A DNA stretch of 39,142 nucleotides from Microbacteriaceae bacterium PS02066 (GTDB lineage: Bacteria > Actinomycetota > Actinomycetes > Actinomycetales > Microbacteriaceae): positions 1 to 39,142 of the forward strand of contig JASCPH010000028.1 of the NCBI GenBank assembly GCA_029959545.1. The letters run 5' to 3'. This document shows, piece by piece, positions 25,380-32,859 of the stretch; position 1 is the first letter of the stretch, and each line of letters opens with the position of its first letter. Both the position numbers and the translations under genes were made by a program. The notes beneath the pieces were generated by a model that saw only the letters and a list, made by a program, of their open reading frames with translations, did not search any database and was not told where the DNA came from.

Positions 25380-26585
25380 TCAGACCCGCCGGTACTGCGC
25401 CGTCACAGGGCAGTCGAAAGGATCACTGCCCGCGAGGCCGACACGGTTGAGGTACTCGATGACGATCGCGTACGAACGCACGAGCGAGGTCTCCGTGTAC
25501 GGCACGTCGTTCGCGCTGCAGAAGTCCCGTACGATCTCGCGCGTCTTCGCCAGGTACGGGCGCGCCATGCTCGGGAAGAGATGGTGCTCGACCTGGTAGT
25601 TGAGCCCGCCCATGAGCGCGGTCGCCCACCATCCGCCGCGGATGTTGCGCGAGGTGCGTACCTGCTTCGAGAAGAAGTCGAGCTTCGCGTCCGGAGCGAT
25701 CACGGGCATGCCCTTGTGGTTCGGAGCGAAGGAGGCGCCCATGTACACGCCGAAGACGGCGAACATGACGCCGAGGAACGCGAACGCCATACCCAGGGGG
25801 AGCATCAGGAACACGGCCGCGAAGATGACGGCGAAGCGCGCGCCGATCAGAGCGAGTTCGGTGCCGCGCCCTGCGATGGGGCCACGTGAGAGCAGGTGCT
25901 TCACGCTCAGGAAGTGCAGGTTCAGTCCCTCGAGCGTCAGAAGCGGGAAGAAGAACCATCCCTGCTTGCGCGTGATGAGTCGTCGGAGACCGCGGGCCGA
26001 GGCCGCATCCTCGTCGAGGAACGAGATCGTGTCGACTTCGATGTCGGGGTCCTTGCCGACGCGGTTCGGGTTCGCGTGGTGACGGCTGTGTTTGGAGTCC
26101 CACCACGAATAGCTGGTGCCGACGAGCCCGATGAGGACACGGGCGAGCCTGTCGTTGGCGGGACCGGTCGCGAGGATCTGACGGTGCGCTGCTTCGTGGC
26201 CGAGAAAAGCCACCTGGGTGAAGATCACCCCGAGTGCCGCTGCGATGAGCAGCTGGAACCAGCTGTCGCCGAGAAGGATGAATCCGGTGACGGCACCGCC
26301 GAACGCGAGGGCGAGGGCGGCACCGACGAGGGCATAGAACCACGGTGCGCGTCGCAGGAGTCCCGTCTCGCGCACCACCTCCGAGACCTGGCTGTACGCG
26401 CGGGTGATCGGGGGGAAGTCTTCTTTTCGAGCGTAGGTCTGGCGGATCGGTCCGAGTGTTGCGTGGGGGGATGCAAGCGTGGCGGAGATGAGAGATGCCC
26501 GTCCTGTGTGGCGGCCGTCCTCGGCCGTCGGTGCGAGGCTCCGACGAATGCCGAAGCCTGTTGCCCACGCTAACCGCGCCCACAT
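25380..26585 (-). CDS. Membrane fatty-acid (acyl-CoA/acyl-lipid) desaturase
   Basis: An integral membrane di-iron enzyme that puts a double bond into fatty acyl chains. The three histidine boxes are present: GHEAAH, SKHSRHHANP and NYQVEHHLFP, along with paired hydrophobic segments before and between them. The conserved part starts near TLGPIRQTYARKEDF. No ATG, GTG or TTG lies close to that point, so the nearest in-frame ATG (26585) is used, which adds an unusual Arg-rich lead; the true start is uncertain. The stop is 27 bp from the convergent LLM oxidoreductase gene. Standing next to a cold-shock gene, it may help adapt membranes to low temperature, but this is only suggestive. Confidence 0.85.
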   Translation of the reverse strand: MWARLAWATGFGIRRSLAPTAEDGRHTGRASLISATLASPHATLGPIRQTYARKEDFPPITRAYSQVSEVVRETGLLRRAPWFYALVGAALALAFGGAVTGFILLGDSWFQLLIAAALGVIFTQVAFLGHEAAHRQILATGPANDRLARVLIGLVGTSYSWWDSKHSRHHANPNRVGKDPDIEVDTISFLDEDAASARGLRRLITRKQGWFFFPLLTLEGLNLHFLSVKHLLSRGPIAGRGTELALIGARFAVIFAAVFLMLPLGMAFAFLGVMFAVFGVYMGASFAPNHKGMPVIAPDAKLDFFSKQVRTSRNIRGGWWATALMGGLNYQVEHHLFPSMARPYLAKTREIVRDFCSANDVPYTETSLVRSYAIVIEYLNRVGLAGSDPFDCPVTAQYRRV

Positions 26586-26644
26586 GCCGCCAGCTGTATG
26601 TAGCAGGTGCATCGCCTGCCGATGCGCACAACCGAGGCGGATGT

Positions 26645-26650
26645 TAGGAT
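26645..26650 (+). promoter_or_regulatory. Candidate -10 box for the cold-shock gene leader
   Basis: TAGGAT in an otherwise GC-rich region, oriented toward the cold-shock gene 480 bp downstream. No good -35 was seen, so this is tentative. It would produce a leader of roughly 470 nt, long even for cold-shock mRNAs. Confidence 0.35.
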
Positions 26651-26710
26651 GGAGACAACCCCGCAACCGGGGCAGCAGGTGAGTAACAGAAATCGGCTCA
26701 TGGAAGAGCG

Positions 26711-26785
26711 ATGTTCTTCTCCACCGAAGCAACCGCACCTCAGGTGCCTCTGATCCTTCTCGCGTGTAGCATCCGCGAGTCCTGA
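26711..26785 (+). CDS. Possible 24-residue leader peptide
   Basis: ATG at 26711 with GGAAG four bases upstream opens a short frame that reads [20 protein letters not shown] and ends with TGA at 26783-26785. The stop is eight bases before the GTG of the next frame, so translation of the two could be coupled. It is too short for homology; it could be a regulatory upstream ORF or chance. Confidence 0.3.
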   Translation: MFFSTEATAPQVPLILLACSIRES

Positions 26786-26793
26786 AAGTCTTT

Positions 26794-27129
26794 GTGTTTA
26801 TCCCCATCCCCACCGGTCCTGAGACCGCGTCGGCGCCCGTGTGGCGTCAGGCCGACCACGGTATCTTCGTGGCGACCATCGCCGGCGAGTACGCCGGCTT
26901 CGTGGAGTCGGTCGACGACGTCCATATCGCCCACAGCGCGCTCGGCGAGTGCGTCGGCCTCTTCGCCGAGCAGGAGGATGCTTTCGTCGCCGTGGTAGCG
27001 GCACGGACGTTTTCCGCATACGCTCGCGAACACGCGGACAAGTTCCGCGTCCCACATCGTCCGTTCCGTAGACATAGGAACGGCACACCCGGTCGCCCCG
27101 GCGGCCAAAACAACAGAAGGAAAGACACG
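26794..27129 (+). CDS. Hypothetical ORF in frame with the cold-shock gene
   Basis: An open frame from GTG 26794 with no stop before the cold-shock ATG, so formally it is a 112-residue N-terminal extension of that protein. The first 70 residues look protein-like ([56 protein letters not shown]), while the rest is Arg/Gly-rich and unconvincing. The strong Shine-Dalgarno sequence directly before ATG 27130 argues that the cold-shock protein starts there. The frame could be a small unrelated gene whose end has been lost, or a fortuitous open frame in GC-rich DNA. No function can be given. Confidence 0.3.
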
Positions 27130-27333
27130 ATGGCCACTGGCACCGTGAAATGGTTCAACTCCGAGAAGGGCTACGGCTTCATCGCTCCCGATGACGGCTC
27201 CGCCGATCTCTTCGCACACTTCAGCGCGATCGCTGGCAACGGCTTCAAGGAGCTCCGCGAAGACCAGAAGGTCGAGTTCGACGCCGAGCAGGGCCCCAAG
27301 GGCATGCAGGCCGCGAACATCCGCGCACTCTGA
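27130..27333 (+). CDS. Cold-shock protein (CspA family)
   Basis: A 67-residue single cold-shock domain, a five-stranded barrel that binds single-stranded RNA and DNA and acts as an RNA chaperone. RNP1 is KGYGFI (residues 13-18) and RNP2 is LFAHFSAI (27-34). The opening [14 protein letters not shown] is the family consensus. The ATG is preceded by AGAAGGAAAG, a strong Shine-Dalgarno sequence. A long leader lies upstream and a strong terminator follows 16 bp after the stop, so this is a single-gene transcription end. Confidence 0.97.
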   Translation: MATGTVKWFNSEKGYGFIAPDDGSADLFAHFSAIAGNGFKELREDQKVEFDAEQGPKGMQAANIRAL

Positions 27334-27349
27334 CGACTCGTCGTCTCAG

Positions 27350-27389
27350 AAGGACCCCCGCAGGACGCACTGCGGGGGTCCTTCCGTTT
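27350..27389 (+). terminator. Intrinsic terminator after the cold-shock gene
   Basis: A perfect 13-bp stem, AAGGACCCCCGCA (27350-27362) with TGCGGGGGTCCTT (27371-27383), an 8-base loop, then CCGTTT. Confidence 0.9.
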
Positions 27390-27479
27390 GCGCTGCGCGC
27401 CCGAGATTTCGTGAGAGCATGGGCACTGGGCCCTGCCCGATGACGCACAAGGTGCATGAAGATGCGCGGGAGGAAGGCC

Positions 27480-27824
27480 ATGCCGTTTCGAAGCCTTGAG
27501 ATGCTCGAGTCTTGGCTCGTCGAGTTCCGCGAACTCGGATATCCGATTGCCGGCACGGTCAAGGTCATTCCGCAGGACAGCGAGTTCGGCAGCGACACCG
27601 GCCTCGTCGGTGTTCGTCTGATGAATGCGCAGACGGTCACCTACATCCAACCGGCCGAGGCGGGCTCCACGACGTGGGTCGTCACCTTCGAAGCGCGCGA
27701 CACGGACCTTCAGCTGGATGCGGCCGGTGCTTTCCGTCTCTCCATGGAACTCGCCATGGTCTCGGCCCTGTGCACCTTCCTTCAAACAAAGTCGAAGGCG
27801 TATATGGCGAACCTCGCCGTGTGA
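27480..27824 (+). CDS. Hypothetical protein, 114 residues
   Basis: No family is recognised. The ATG at 27480 is chosen over an in-frame ATG at 27456 because GGGAGGAAGG stands directly upstream of it. The protein is acidic, with an N-terminal helix (FRSLEMLESWLVEFRELGY), alternating strands (TVKVIP, GLVGVRLM, TVTYIQP, TTWVVTFEARD) and a hydrophobic C-terminal helix (FRLSMELAMVSALCTFLQ). It has no signal peptide or clear membrane span and looks like a small soluble alpha/beta protein. It ends one base before the convergent MarR gene. Confidence 0.75.
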   Translation: MPFRSLEMLESWLVEFRELGYPIAGTVKVIPQDSEFGSDTGLVGVRLMNAQTVTYIQPAEAGSTTWVVTFEARDTDLQLDAAGAFRLSMELAMVSALCTFLQTKSKAYMANLAV

Positions 27825-27825
27825 C

Positions 27826-28275
27826 TCACGCGCTCTGCGCGACGCTCTCTTCGGTGAGACGGGTCAGCAGGGCTGCGAGTTCGTCGGAGCGCGCACCGAG
27901 CTGAGCATCCACCACGCTCTCGAACCGACGGTCGAACGCCGTCAATGCGGACCACGGCTTCTCTGCGAGGTCGACGATCGCCGTGATGTGGTTGCCTCGG
28001 CGGTCTTCCGCATCCGAGTCCCGCCGCACGAGCCCTCGCTCGACGAGGCGGTCGACGAGCGACGTCACGCCGGCCGAGGTGATACCCAGATGATCGCGAA
28101 GGGCCGTGGGGCGGACGCCGGGGTTGTCGGCGACGAAGAGGAGGGCGCGCGCGTCGACCTCACTGATACGCAGCTCTTTGCGCGCCGCGACGAGCGCGTC
28201 GTTCCGGGCGGCCGAGTACGCAGTCAGAGCTCGCGAGAGTCTCGAGGTCAGCGCGGCTTCGCTGGACATCCGCAT
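27826..28275 (-). CDS. MarR-family transcriptional regulator
   Basis: A 149-residue dimeric winged-helix regulator. The DNA-binding core is GVRPTALRDHLGITSAGVTSLVDRLVERGLVRR followed by the wing DSDAEDRRGN (DxRxxxx-type motif). The N- and C-terminal helices (residues about 8-35 and 115-145) form the dimer interface. Its promoter and probable operator lie in the AT-rich 210-bp gap shared with the divergent small membrane protein and DUF7882-like genes, which are therefore candidate targets. The ligand is unknown. Confidence 0.9.
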   Translation of the reverse strand: MRMSSEAALTSRLSRALTAYSAARNDALVAARKELRISEVDARALLFVADNPGVRPTALRDHLGITSAGVTSLVDRLVERGLVRRDSDAEDRRGNHITAIVDLAEKPWSALTAFDRRFESVVDAQLGARSDELAALLTRLTEESVAQSA

Positions 28276-28360
28276 AGTCCTCCGTGGTTCGGGTAGTGCC
28301 GTTCGACAGCATATCCAAGGCCCCTAAAGCCTCCTCTGACTCTTCAGTTCTATCGCTAAT

Positions 28361-28376
28361 ATGAGGAATATCTCAT
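28361..28376. promoter_or_regulatory. Candidate MarR operator in the divergent gap
   Basis: ATGAG and CTCAT arms flank a 6-base AT-rich centre (ATGAGGAATATCTCAT), in the middle of an AT-rich patch (about 28345-28410) between the MarR gene and the divergent small genes. Size and placement suit a MarR dimer; there is no direct proof. The rest of the 28276-28485 gap shows nothing else definite. Confidence 0.35.
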
Positions 28377-28485
28377 CTCGCTAGCTAAAATTGCGAACTA
28401 CTTGATAGCTTCTTCCCCAGAGACACATGGACGCCGGGGAACGGACGAAAGTCCGGATCGTCGCAGATTTCGGCTTGGGGGAGAC

Positions 28486-28653
28486 ATGGCTATTGCATCA
28501 TCCGCGTGGGCTTCCGAAGCCTCGCGCCGGCGCTCGACATTCGTGCCGCTTCAGCGCGGGGGGTTGCGTTCGGCATCGCAGGTCGCGTTCATCGCGTCGT
28601 GCGTGGTCGCCGCGTCCGCATCTGTTGCGCTGGGCGCGCTCGCGCTCGTCTGA
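28486..28653 (+). CDS. Small membrane protein, 55 residues
   Basis: The ATG is preceded by TGGGGGAGA, a strong Shine-Dalgarno sequence. The first 30 residues are polar and basic (SRRRSTFVPLQRGGLRSASQ); the last 24 form one hydrophobic helix (VAFIASCVVAASASVALGAL) ending at the C-terminus. A single-pass, tail-anchored small protein is the natural reading. It is the first gene of a plus-strand run with the DUF7882-like gene 26 bp downstream. Function unknown. Confidence 0.6.
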   Translation: MAIASSAWASEASRRRSTFVPLQRGGLRSASQVAFIASCVVAASASVALGALALV

Positions 28654-28679
28654 CATACCGACCGAGGGGAAGGGATACC

Positions 28680-29030
28680 ATGGGAAAGCTGTACTACGGG
28701 GCTGACACGGAGGCCGTCGACATCCCCGACCGCCTGTTGAGCCACATCAAGGTCGTGGCCGCCACCAAGCTGCGCCGCAACGAATCGTTCACGCTCTCCT
28801 GGGTGCATGCGCCCGGTGAGCCCGTGGGGCGCTCCACGCTCTGGGTGCAGCCCTCGATCCCGATGCGATTCGTTTTCGACTCCGTCGAGCCCGAGCAGCT
28901 CGACCCGTCGATGCTCCGGACGCTCGCGGACCAGGCCGCCTCGAGCGCGGGCATGCACGTCGATCTGACGAAGGATGACTTCGGAATCCAGAAGAACACC
29001 ACCGAGCGCAAGCTCGCTTCGGTCGCCTGA
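28680..29030 (+). CDS. DUF7882-like small protein (copy 1)
   Basis: A 116-residue protein of a family common in Microbacteriaceae and sometimes mislabelled as an ATP-dependent DNA ligase; the DUF number is from memory. Family marks are the start MGKLYYG, a VVAATKLRRNESFTLSW segment and STLWVQPSIPMRFVFDS. There are no ligase motifs (no KxDG lysine). A second copy at 30222-30530 shares all these marks. GAGGGGAAGGG gives a strong Shine-Dalgarno sequence. The predicted fold is a compact alpha/beta domain; the role is unknown. It ends at a strong terminator. Confidence 0.85.
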   Translation: MGKLYYGADTEAVDIPDRLLSHIKVVAATKLRRNESFTLSWVHAPGEPVGRSTLWVQPSIPMRFVFDSVEPEQLDPSMLRTLADQAASSAGMHVDLTKDDFGIQKNTTERKLASVA

Positions 29031-29041
29031 TCCGACACCTC

Positions 29042-29082
29042 GCGAAGCCCCGAACCGCGGTCGCTGCGGCTCGGGGCTTCGC
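29042..29082 (+). terminator. Terminator after DUF7882-like copy 1
   Basis: GCGAAGCCCCGA (29042-29053) pairs with TCGGGGCTTCGC (29071-29082) in a 12-bp stem, with a smaller GC hairpin inside the loop; CGTTCGTTCTC follows. Confidence 0.8.
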
Positions 29083-29198
29083 CGTTCGTTCTCGCCTGAC
29101 CCTCGATGATCACCCCGCCCGATGTCAAGGCCCTCGGTGCCGTGGCGCGCGTCGCACAGCATGGCCCGCAGGTACCCGACTACGACGAGAGGACGCTC

Positions 29199-30080
29199 AT
29201 GAACACGACCGCCGACCCGCGCGAAGGTGAAGGAGCCGAGGGATTCCCCGGACAGGAGCAGTCGCAGCCGGGTAAGACCGCCGCGATGGATCCGGAACCG
29301 GACCACGGCGAGCAGAGCTACCGCGGAACCGGTCGACTGAGCGGACGTCGCGCGCTCATCACAGGTGGTGACTCCGGCATCGGCCGTGCGGTGGCGATCG
29401 CCTTCGCTCGTGAGGGTGCTGACGTCGCGATCGGTCATCTGCCGGAGGAAGCCGACGACGCCGCTGAGACGGTGCGTTGGATCGAGGAGGCCGGACGACG
29501 CGGCGTCGCTCTCGCCGCCGACATCCGCGACACCGACGCCGCCACGCGGATGGTGGAGCAGGCGCGTGAGCAGTTGGGCGGTCTCGACCTGCTGGTGCTT
29601 AACGCCGGCTACCAGCGCGATCGCGAGAGCATCGACACCATCCCGCTCGACGACGTGAGACGAGTCTTCGACACCAACCTCCTCGGCCTGATCGCCGGTG
29701 CGCGTGCCGCGGTGCCCCATCTGCCGGAGGGGTCTTCGATCATCGTCACGAGTTCGGTGCAGGCATTCTCGCCGTCGCCGTCGCTCATCGACTACGCCAT
29801 GACGAAGGCGGCGCAGGTCGCCTTCGTGAAGGCGCTGGCCCAGGAGCTCGGGCCGCGCGGCATCCGGGTCAACGCCGTCGCGCCTGGACCGGTCTGGACG
29901 CCGCTGATCCCCGGCACCGGCTGGGAAGAGGAGCGCATCGAGACCTTCGGCACGGACACACCGTTGGGTCGCGCCGGGCAGCCGGCAGAACTCGCCGGAG
30001 CCTATGTGTACCTGGCGTCGGATGCGGCGCGGTACGTCAGCGCGGCCGTCCTTCCTGTCACGGGCGGCAAACACCTCTGA
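29199..30080 (+). CDS. SDR-family oxidoreductase (general-stress type)
   Basis: A 293-residue short-chain dehydrogenase with a polar 45-residue N-terminal extension rich in E, P and Q (GFPGQEQSQPGKTAAMDPEP), characteristic of the YdaD/GSP39-like stress group. NAD(P) binding: TGGDSGIG; the LNAGYQ motif stands in for NNAG; catalytic serine in VTSSVQA and YxxxK in YAMTK. The product is a cytoplasmic alcohol/ketone oxidoreductase of unknown substrate. The start at 29199 is chosen because GAGAGGA precedes it; the frame upstream has no family likeness. It sits between two DUF7882-like genes. Confidence 0.93.
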   Translation: MNTTADPREGEGAEGFPGQEQSQPGKTAAMDPEPDHGEQSYRGTGRLSGRRALITGGDSGIGRAVAIAFAREGADVAIGHLPEEADDAAETVRWIEEAGRRGVALAADIRDTDAATRMVEQAREQLGGLDLLVLNAGYQRDRESIDTIPLDDVRRVFDTNLLGLIAGARAAVPHLPEGSSIIVTSSVQAFSPSPSLIDYAMTKAAQVAFVKALAQELGPRGIRVNAVAPGPVWTPLIPGTGWEEERIETFGTDTPLGRAGQPAELAGAYVYLASDAARYVSAAVLPVTGGKHL

Positions 30081-30086
30081 TCGTCG

Positions 30087-30103
30087 ACGACCGTGCCGGT
30101 CGT
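30087..30103 (+). terminator. Short hairpin after the SDR gene
   Basis: ACGACCG and CGGTCGT form a 7-bp stem with a 3-base loop seven bases past the SDR stop. It has no T-tract, so it may be only a weak terminator. Confidence 0.3.
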
Positions 30104-30221
30104 TCGTCTGCGGAGCCTTGCATGCGTATCGTGGAGGACGACCGGCATCGGTGTGCGCGGGCGACCGATCATCGACACAGGGCCGCGACCGAGCGGCTAC
30201 GGGCAGGAGCACGGAAGCAGT

Positions 30222-30530
30222 ATGGGAAGACTCTGTTACGGGCGCGAGGAGTACTTCGTCGTCGAGGACGATCTGATCGCGCATCTGCGCGTCGTGACGA
30301 TGAACAAGCTTCGTCGCGGAGAGGCCTTCATGCTGACCGTGCCCACCGCCGATGGCACGGGCGGGCGGCGGAGCCTGTGGATGTCTCCCGCGGTGCCGAT
30401 GTCGTTCACATACTCGCGGAGGGATTCCGTGCAGATCAGGCGGGAGCTGATCGAAGCCCTGATGGATGCGGCCAACAGCCCCGACGGACTCGACGTGCAA
30501 GAGCTGATGACGGGACACACCCCCTCGTAG
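30222..30530 (+). CDS. DUF7882-like small protein (copy 2)
   Basis: A 102-residue paralogue of the protein encoded at 28680. Aligned marks: MGRLCYG (MGKLYYG in copy 1), HLRVVTMNKLRRGEAFMLT, and RSLWMSPAVPMSFTY (STLWVQPSIPMRFVF). Divergence is high outside these blocks, so the duplication is old. The start is set by the shared N-terminus. It follows the SDR gene by 141 bp, a gap in which no other gene was seen. Role unknown. Confidence 0.82.
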   Translation: MGRLCYGREEYFVVEDDLIAHLRVVTMNKLRRGEAFMLTVPTADGTGGRRSLWMSPAVPMSFTYSRRDSVQIRRELIEALMDAANSPDGLDVQELMTGHTPS

Positions 30531-30588
30531 GGATCCGGGCCTGGGTGCCGTGAGAGCATGTCGAGGTCGCAGACTCGAAGGAGCCGCC

Positions 30589-30849
30589 ATGCCCGATCCG
30601 CGCCGCCGCCCTCTCGGTACCGGAGCGCTGACGCTGGAGCCCGCCGAGGCTCCGGAGCGTTGGCGGCTCACGGGGACAGAGGAGGGCGCCCCCGAAGCGA
30701 ACTGGGGCCACTGGGTACGCCTCGCGCATCGGATCCTCGAGGTCGACGCGCTGTCGCGCGAGAGGGAGGGGCGGGGTGACGCCTGGGACGAGGGGTTCGC
30801 GGCCGGTCATGCTGCACACAGCGAAGACACCGCGAATCCCTATCGCTGA
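30589..30849 (+). CDS. Hypothetical protein, 86 residues
   Basis: The ATG follows GAAGGAG at good spacing. The product is soluble, acidic and proline-rich at the start (MPDPRRRPLGTGALTLEP), with a central W-R-L-T / NWGHWVRLAHRILEVD segment and an end with GDAWDEGFAAGHAAH, a motif seen in other small actinobacterial proteins. No function is known. Its stop overlaps the end of the convergent serine hydrolase gene by ten bases. Confidence 0.7.
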   Translation: MPDPRRRPLGTGALTLEPAEAPERWRLTGTEEGAPEANWGHWVRLAHRILEVDALSREREGRGDAWDEGFAAGHAAHSEDTANPYR

Positions 30850-31751
30850 CCAGGATCCTGCGCCGCAAGACGCAACGCATCCGCGCCCAGACCGAACACC
30901 TCGCGTTGGGCCGCGGTGATCACCGCAGGGTCGTCGCCTCGCAGCTGGATGACGACGGTGACCCGTTCGCCCTCTGCCGTCTCTCCCGACCAGGATGCGG
31001 CGAGCACGCCCGGCGCGGAGCCACCCTTGAAGCCCAGGTACGGCAGAAGCGTCCGGTCGAGATCTGCGCCGATTCCCGGGTTCTTCGAAAGGATGGCGCG
31101 CACGGTCTCGTCGCCCGTGTCGAGCAGCGCCCGATGCACCGCCGCCACGGTCGCGGGGGTGGCGAACCAGTCGACGCCGTTGACCCAGACCGGGTGAGTG
31201 ACACTTGCCGCATCCACCGACAACGGCGCGGCGTCGATGCCGTCCAGAAGGCGTCGACGCTCCACCTCATCGGCGTCATGCCACTGAGCGGACAGTGCCG
31301 AGTCGCCCCAGCCGAGAGTGAAGAAGTCCTTCGTCGTCAGCCAGGGTGCATTGCCCTCGCCACCGACGCTCGCGAAGGCCGTCTCGACACGCTCCCGCCC
31401 GAGTCGCCGGATGAGCAGATCGGTCGCGGTGTTGTCGCTGATCGCGATCATCTCCTGCGCCGCATCGCGCACGGAGACCTCGGTGCCGGTGGGCTGATCC
31501 TGGAGGCGCCCGGAGGGCAGGCTCCGGTCCGCGTCGGTGAGCACGATGGTCTCGTCCCACATGAGCGCCGACGAACGGACGGCCTCGGCGGTGGCGAGAA
31601 GCACGAAGAGCTTGAACACCGAGCCGAGTGGGGCAGCGTCGTCCGCCCGGCGTTCGATGAGCTCGTCGTCGCCGCGGCTGATGAGGACCCCGAGCTCTCC
31701 GGGCAGTTGATCGAGGCGATCAGCGACCTCGTCGAGCGAGGAGGATGCTCT
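30840..31751 (-). pseudogene. C-terminal part of an LpqF-like lipoprotein: class A beta-lactamase-like serine hydrolase
   Basis: A serine-hydrolase domain with the penicillin-recognising triad: SxxK as S-V-F-K (APLGSVFKLFVLLA), SDN in AISDNTAT, and KGG in LGFKGGSAPG. It has no usable start codon: the first candidate GTG (31619) codes the residue right after the catalytic serine, so it cannot be the real start. Upstream the frame stays open for 44 codons, back to a single TGA (31754-31752) that is also the stop of the lipoprotein N-terminal half. Together the two halves span 453 codons, close to the roughly 450 residues of mycobacterial LpqF. So this is one gene interrupted by a nonsense codon (CGA to TGA would suffice), unless the TGA is read through or miscalled. 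Confidence 0.85.
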
Positions 31752-32201
31752 TCATGGCTCGGACGCAGGCCCGAGGAGGAAGGTGACGATCTTGTCGTCG
31801 CCGTTGATGGCGACGGTCATGTCGAACGGTTCGCCGATCGTGCCCTTGAGTGTCGTCACCGCCGAGCGTTCGTCTCCCTGGTACGCGGTGACGGTGAACG
31901 GCGCGGCGGGCCGGATCTGCGTGTTGAGCAGGTCCGCGACCTCGGCCGCGGACACCTGGGTGGTGAAGGTCGTGTCGAGGTGGGTCTCCCACTCGGCTGC
32001 GGTGGTGTCCTCCTCTGCGCCGAGGACGTCGATGATCCATGCGGTCTTCGCGCCGACGGGAGTGTCGGCGATCTCGACGGACGGTGACGGGGGCGTCGTC
32101 TCGGAGTCAGGGGTCTGCGCGGCCGGTGCGCACGCCGTCAGGGCGAGCGCCGCGGCGGCGGCGAGGGCGAGGGACGAGAGGGGGCTCAGCCGGCGGGTCA
32201 T
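31752..32201 (-). CDS. N-terminal part of the LpqF-like lipoprotein
   Basis: This 149-residue half begins with a lipoprotein signal ending in LALTAC (C24), then a Pro/Thr/Ser-rich linker, then an alpha+beta domain (AEWETHLDTTFTTQVSAAEVADLLNTQIRP, FTVTAYQGDERSAVTTLKG, FDMTVAINGDDKIVTFLLGP). This matches the N-terminal domain found before the serine hydrolase in LpqF and in clavulanate-cluster ORF12-type proteins. Translation stops at the TGA that separates it from the hydrolase half. As it stands it would be exported and lipid-anchored but catalytically inert. Confidence 0.8.
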   Translation of the reverse strand: MTRRLSPLSSLALAAAAALALTACAPAAQTPDSETTPPSPSVEIADTPVGAKTAWIIDVLGAEEDTTAAEWETHLDTTFTTQVSAAEVADLLNTQIRPAAPFTVTAYQGDERSAVTTLKGTIGEPFDMTVAINGDDKIVTFLLGPASEP

Positions 32202-32289
32202 GGCGGGGTCCTTTCGTGGGGATCCCTTCCACGCTAGGTATGGTCCCGCCTGAGCGCCTCCGTCTGGCGGGGGACTTCTCGAACGCGCG

Positions 32290-32859
32290 TCAGGAGGCGG
32301 GACGTTCGATGAGCAACAGCCCCTGTTTGGTGTCGGCGAGCGTGATCCAGCCGTCGCCGAACTGGTACGTCATGCCGTAACCGTCCGCGTCGGGGTTGAG
32401 GACGTTCGACGGGTTCTCAGTGATGTACTCGTCACCGATGCTCTTCCAGCCACTCGCCAGCAGTTCACTCCGAGCCGCCTGGGCTTCGGTGTCGCTCGCC
32501 GGCGCCCAGCCGAACACCTGCACGTGATCGCTCGCGACCGAGTAGTCGCCCCACACGCACTGGATGCCATCGGGGAAGGTGAGGCTGCCGACGCGGAACA
32601 CATCTTCTTTCGCGGTCCAGTTCGCCTTCGCGAAGTCCGCGATCACATCGTCGGGCAGGAGCGACTCGCACGTCGGCTTGTCGATCGTTCCGGGTGTGGG
32701 CTCGCTGGTGGCGACGGGCGTGGGCGTGGCGGCGTCGGTCTCAGGCGCGGGAGTGGATGCAACGGGTTCGGGAGCAGCCGGGCTTGAGCATGCGGCCAGC
32801 GACAGCGCGCCGACGACGAGGAGCGCGGAGCCGAGTGAGGTGCGGATGCGGCGGGTCAT
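32290..32859 (-). CDS. Lipoprotein of unknown function, 189 residues
   Basis: Signal peptide with lipobox SLAAC (C24), a Pro/Thr/Ala-rich linker to about residue 60, then a compact domain containing two cysteines (KPTCESLLP and GIQCVWGDY) likely to be disulfide-bonded. The pattern (P-T-C-x-x-L-L-P, then a C-x-W strand) resembles small actinobacterial cell-wall lipoproteins of the DUF3558 kind. Its start overlaps the hisN stop by four bases, so the two are translated together although no functional link is obvious. The 88-bp gap downstream precedes the LpqF-like gene. Confidence 0.82.
   Translation of the reverse strand: MTRRIRTSLGSALLVVGALSLAACSSPAAPEPVASTPAPETDAATPTPVATSEPTPGTIDKPTCESLLPDDVIADFAKANWTAKEDVFRVGSLTFPDGIQCVWGDYSVASDHVQVFGWAPASDTEAQAARSELLASGWKSIGDEYITENPSNVLNPDADGYGMTYQFGDGWITLADTKQGLLLIERPAS

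Larger units (their letters stand above)
26651..27129 (+). other. Long leader region of the cold-shock gene
   Basis: A stretch of 479 bases between the candidate promoter and the cold-shock ATG. It contains a CCCC-GCAACC-GGGG hairpin (about 26658-26671), a GCACC-TCA-GGTGC hairpin (about 26736-26748), a short ORF and a longer ORF listed separately. Cold-shock genes in other bacteria use structured leaders as thermosensors, and this could be one. Alternatively the middle part is a real small gene. Confidence 0.4.

Noticed and set aside
28551..30671. 706-codon minus-strand frame
   Set aside because: Antisense to four genes including the SDR; no domain signatures.
30840..31619. Serine hydrolase starting at GTG 31619
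   Set aside because: That GTG codes the residue after the catalytic serine of SxxK, so a protein starting there would lack its nucleophile.
31752..31754. TGA as selenocysteine in the LpqF-like gene
   Set aside because: The position is in a linker between domains, has no cysteine or catalytic role in the family, and no selenocysteine insertion hairpin was evident. A nonsense mutation or base error is simpler.
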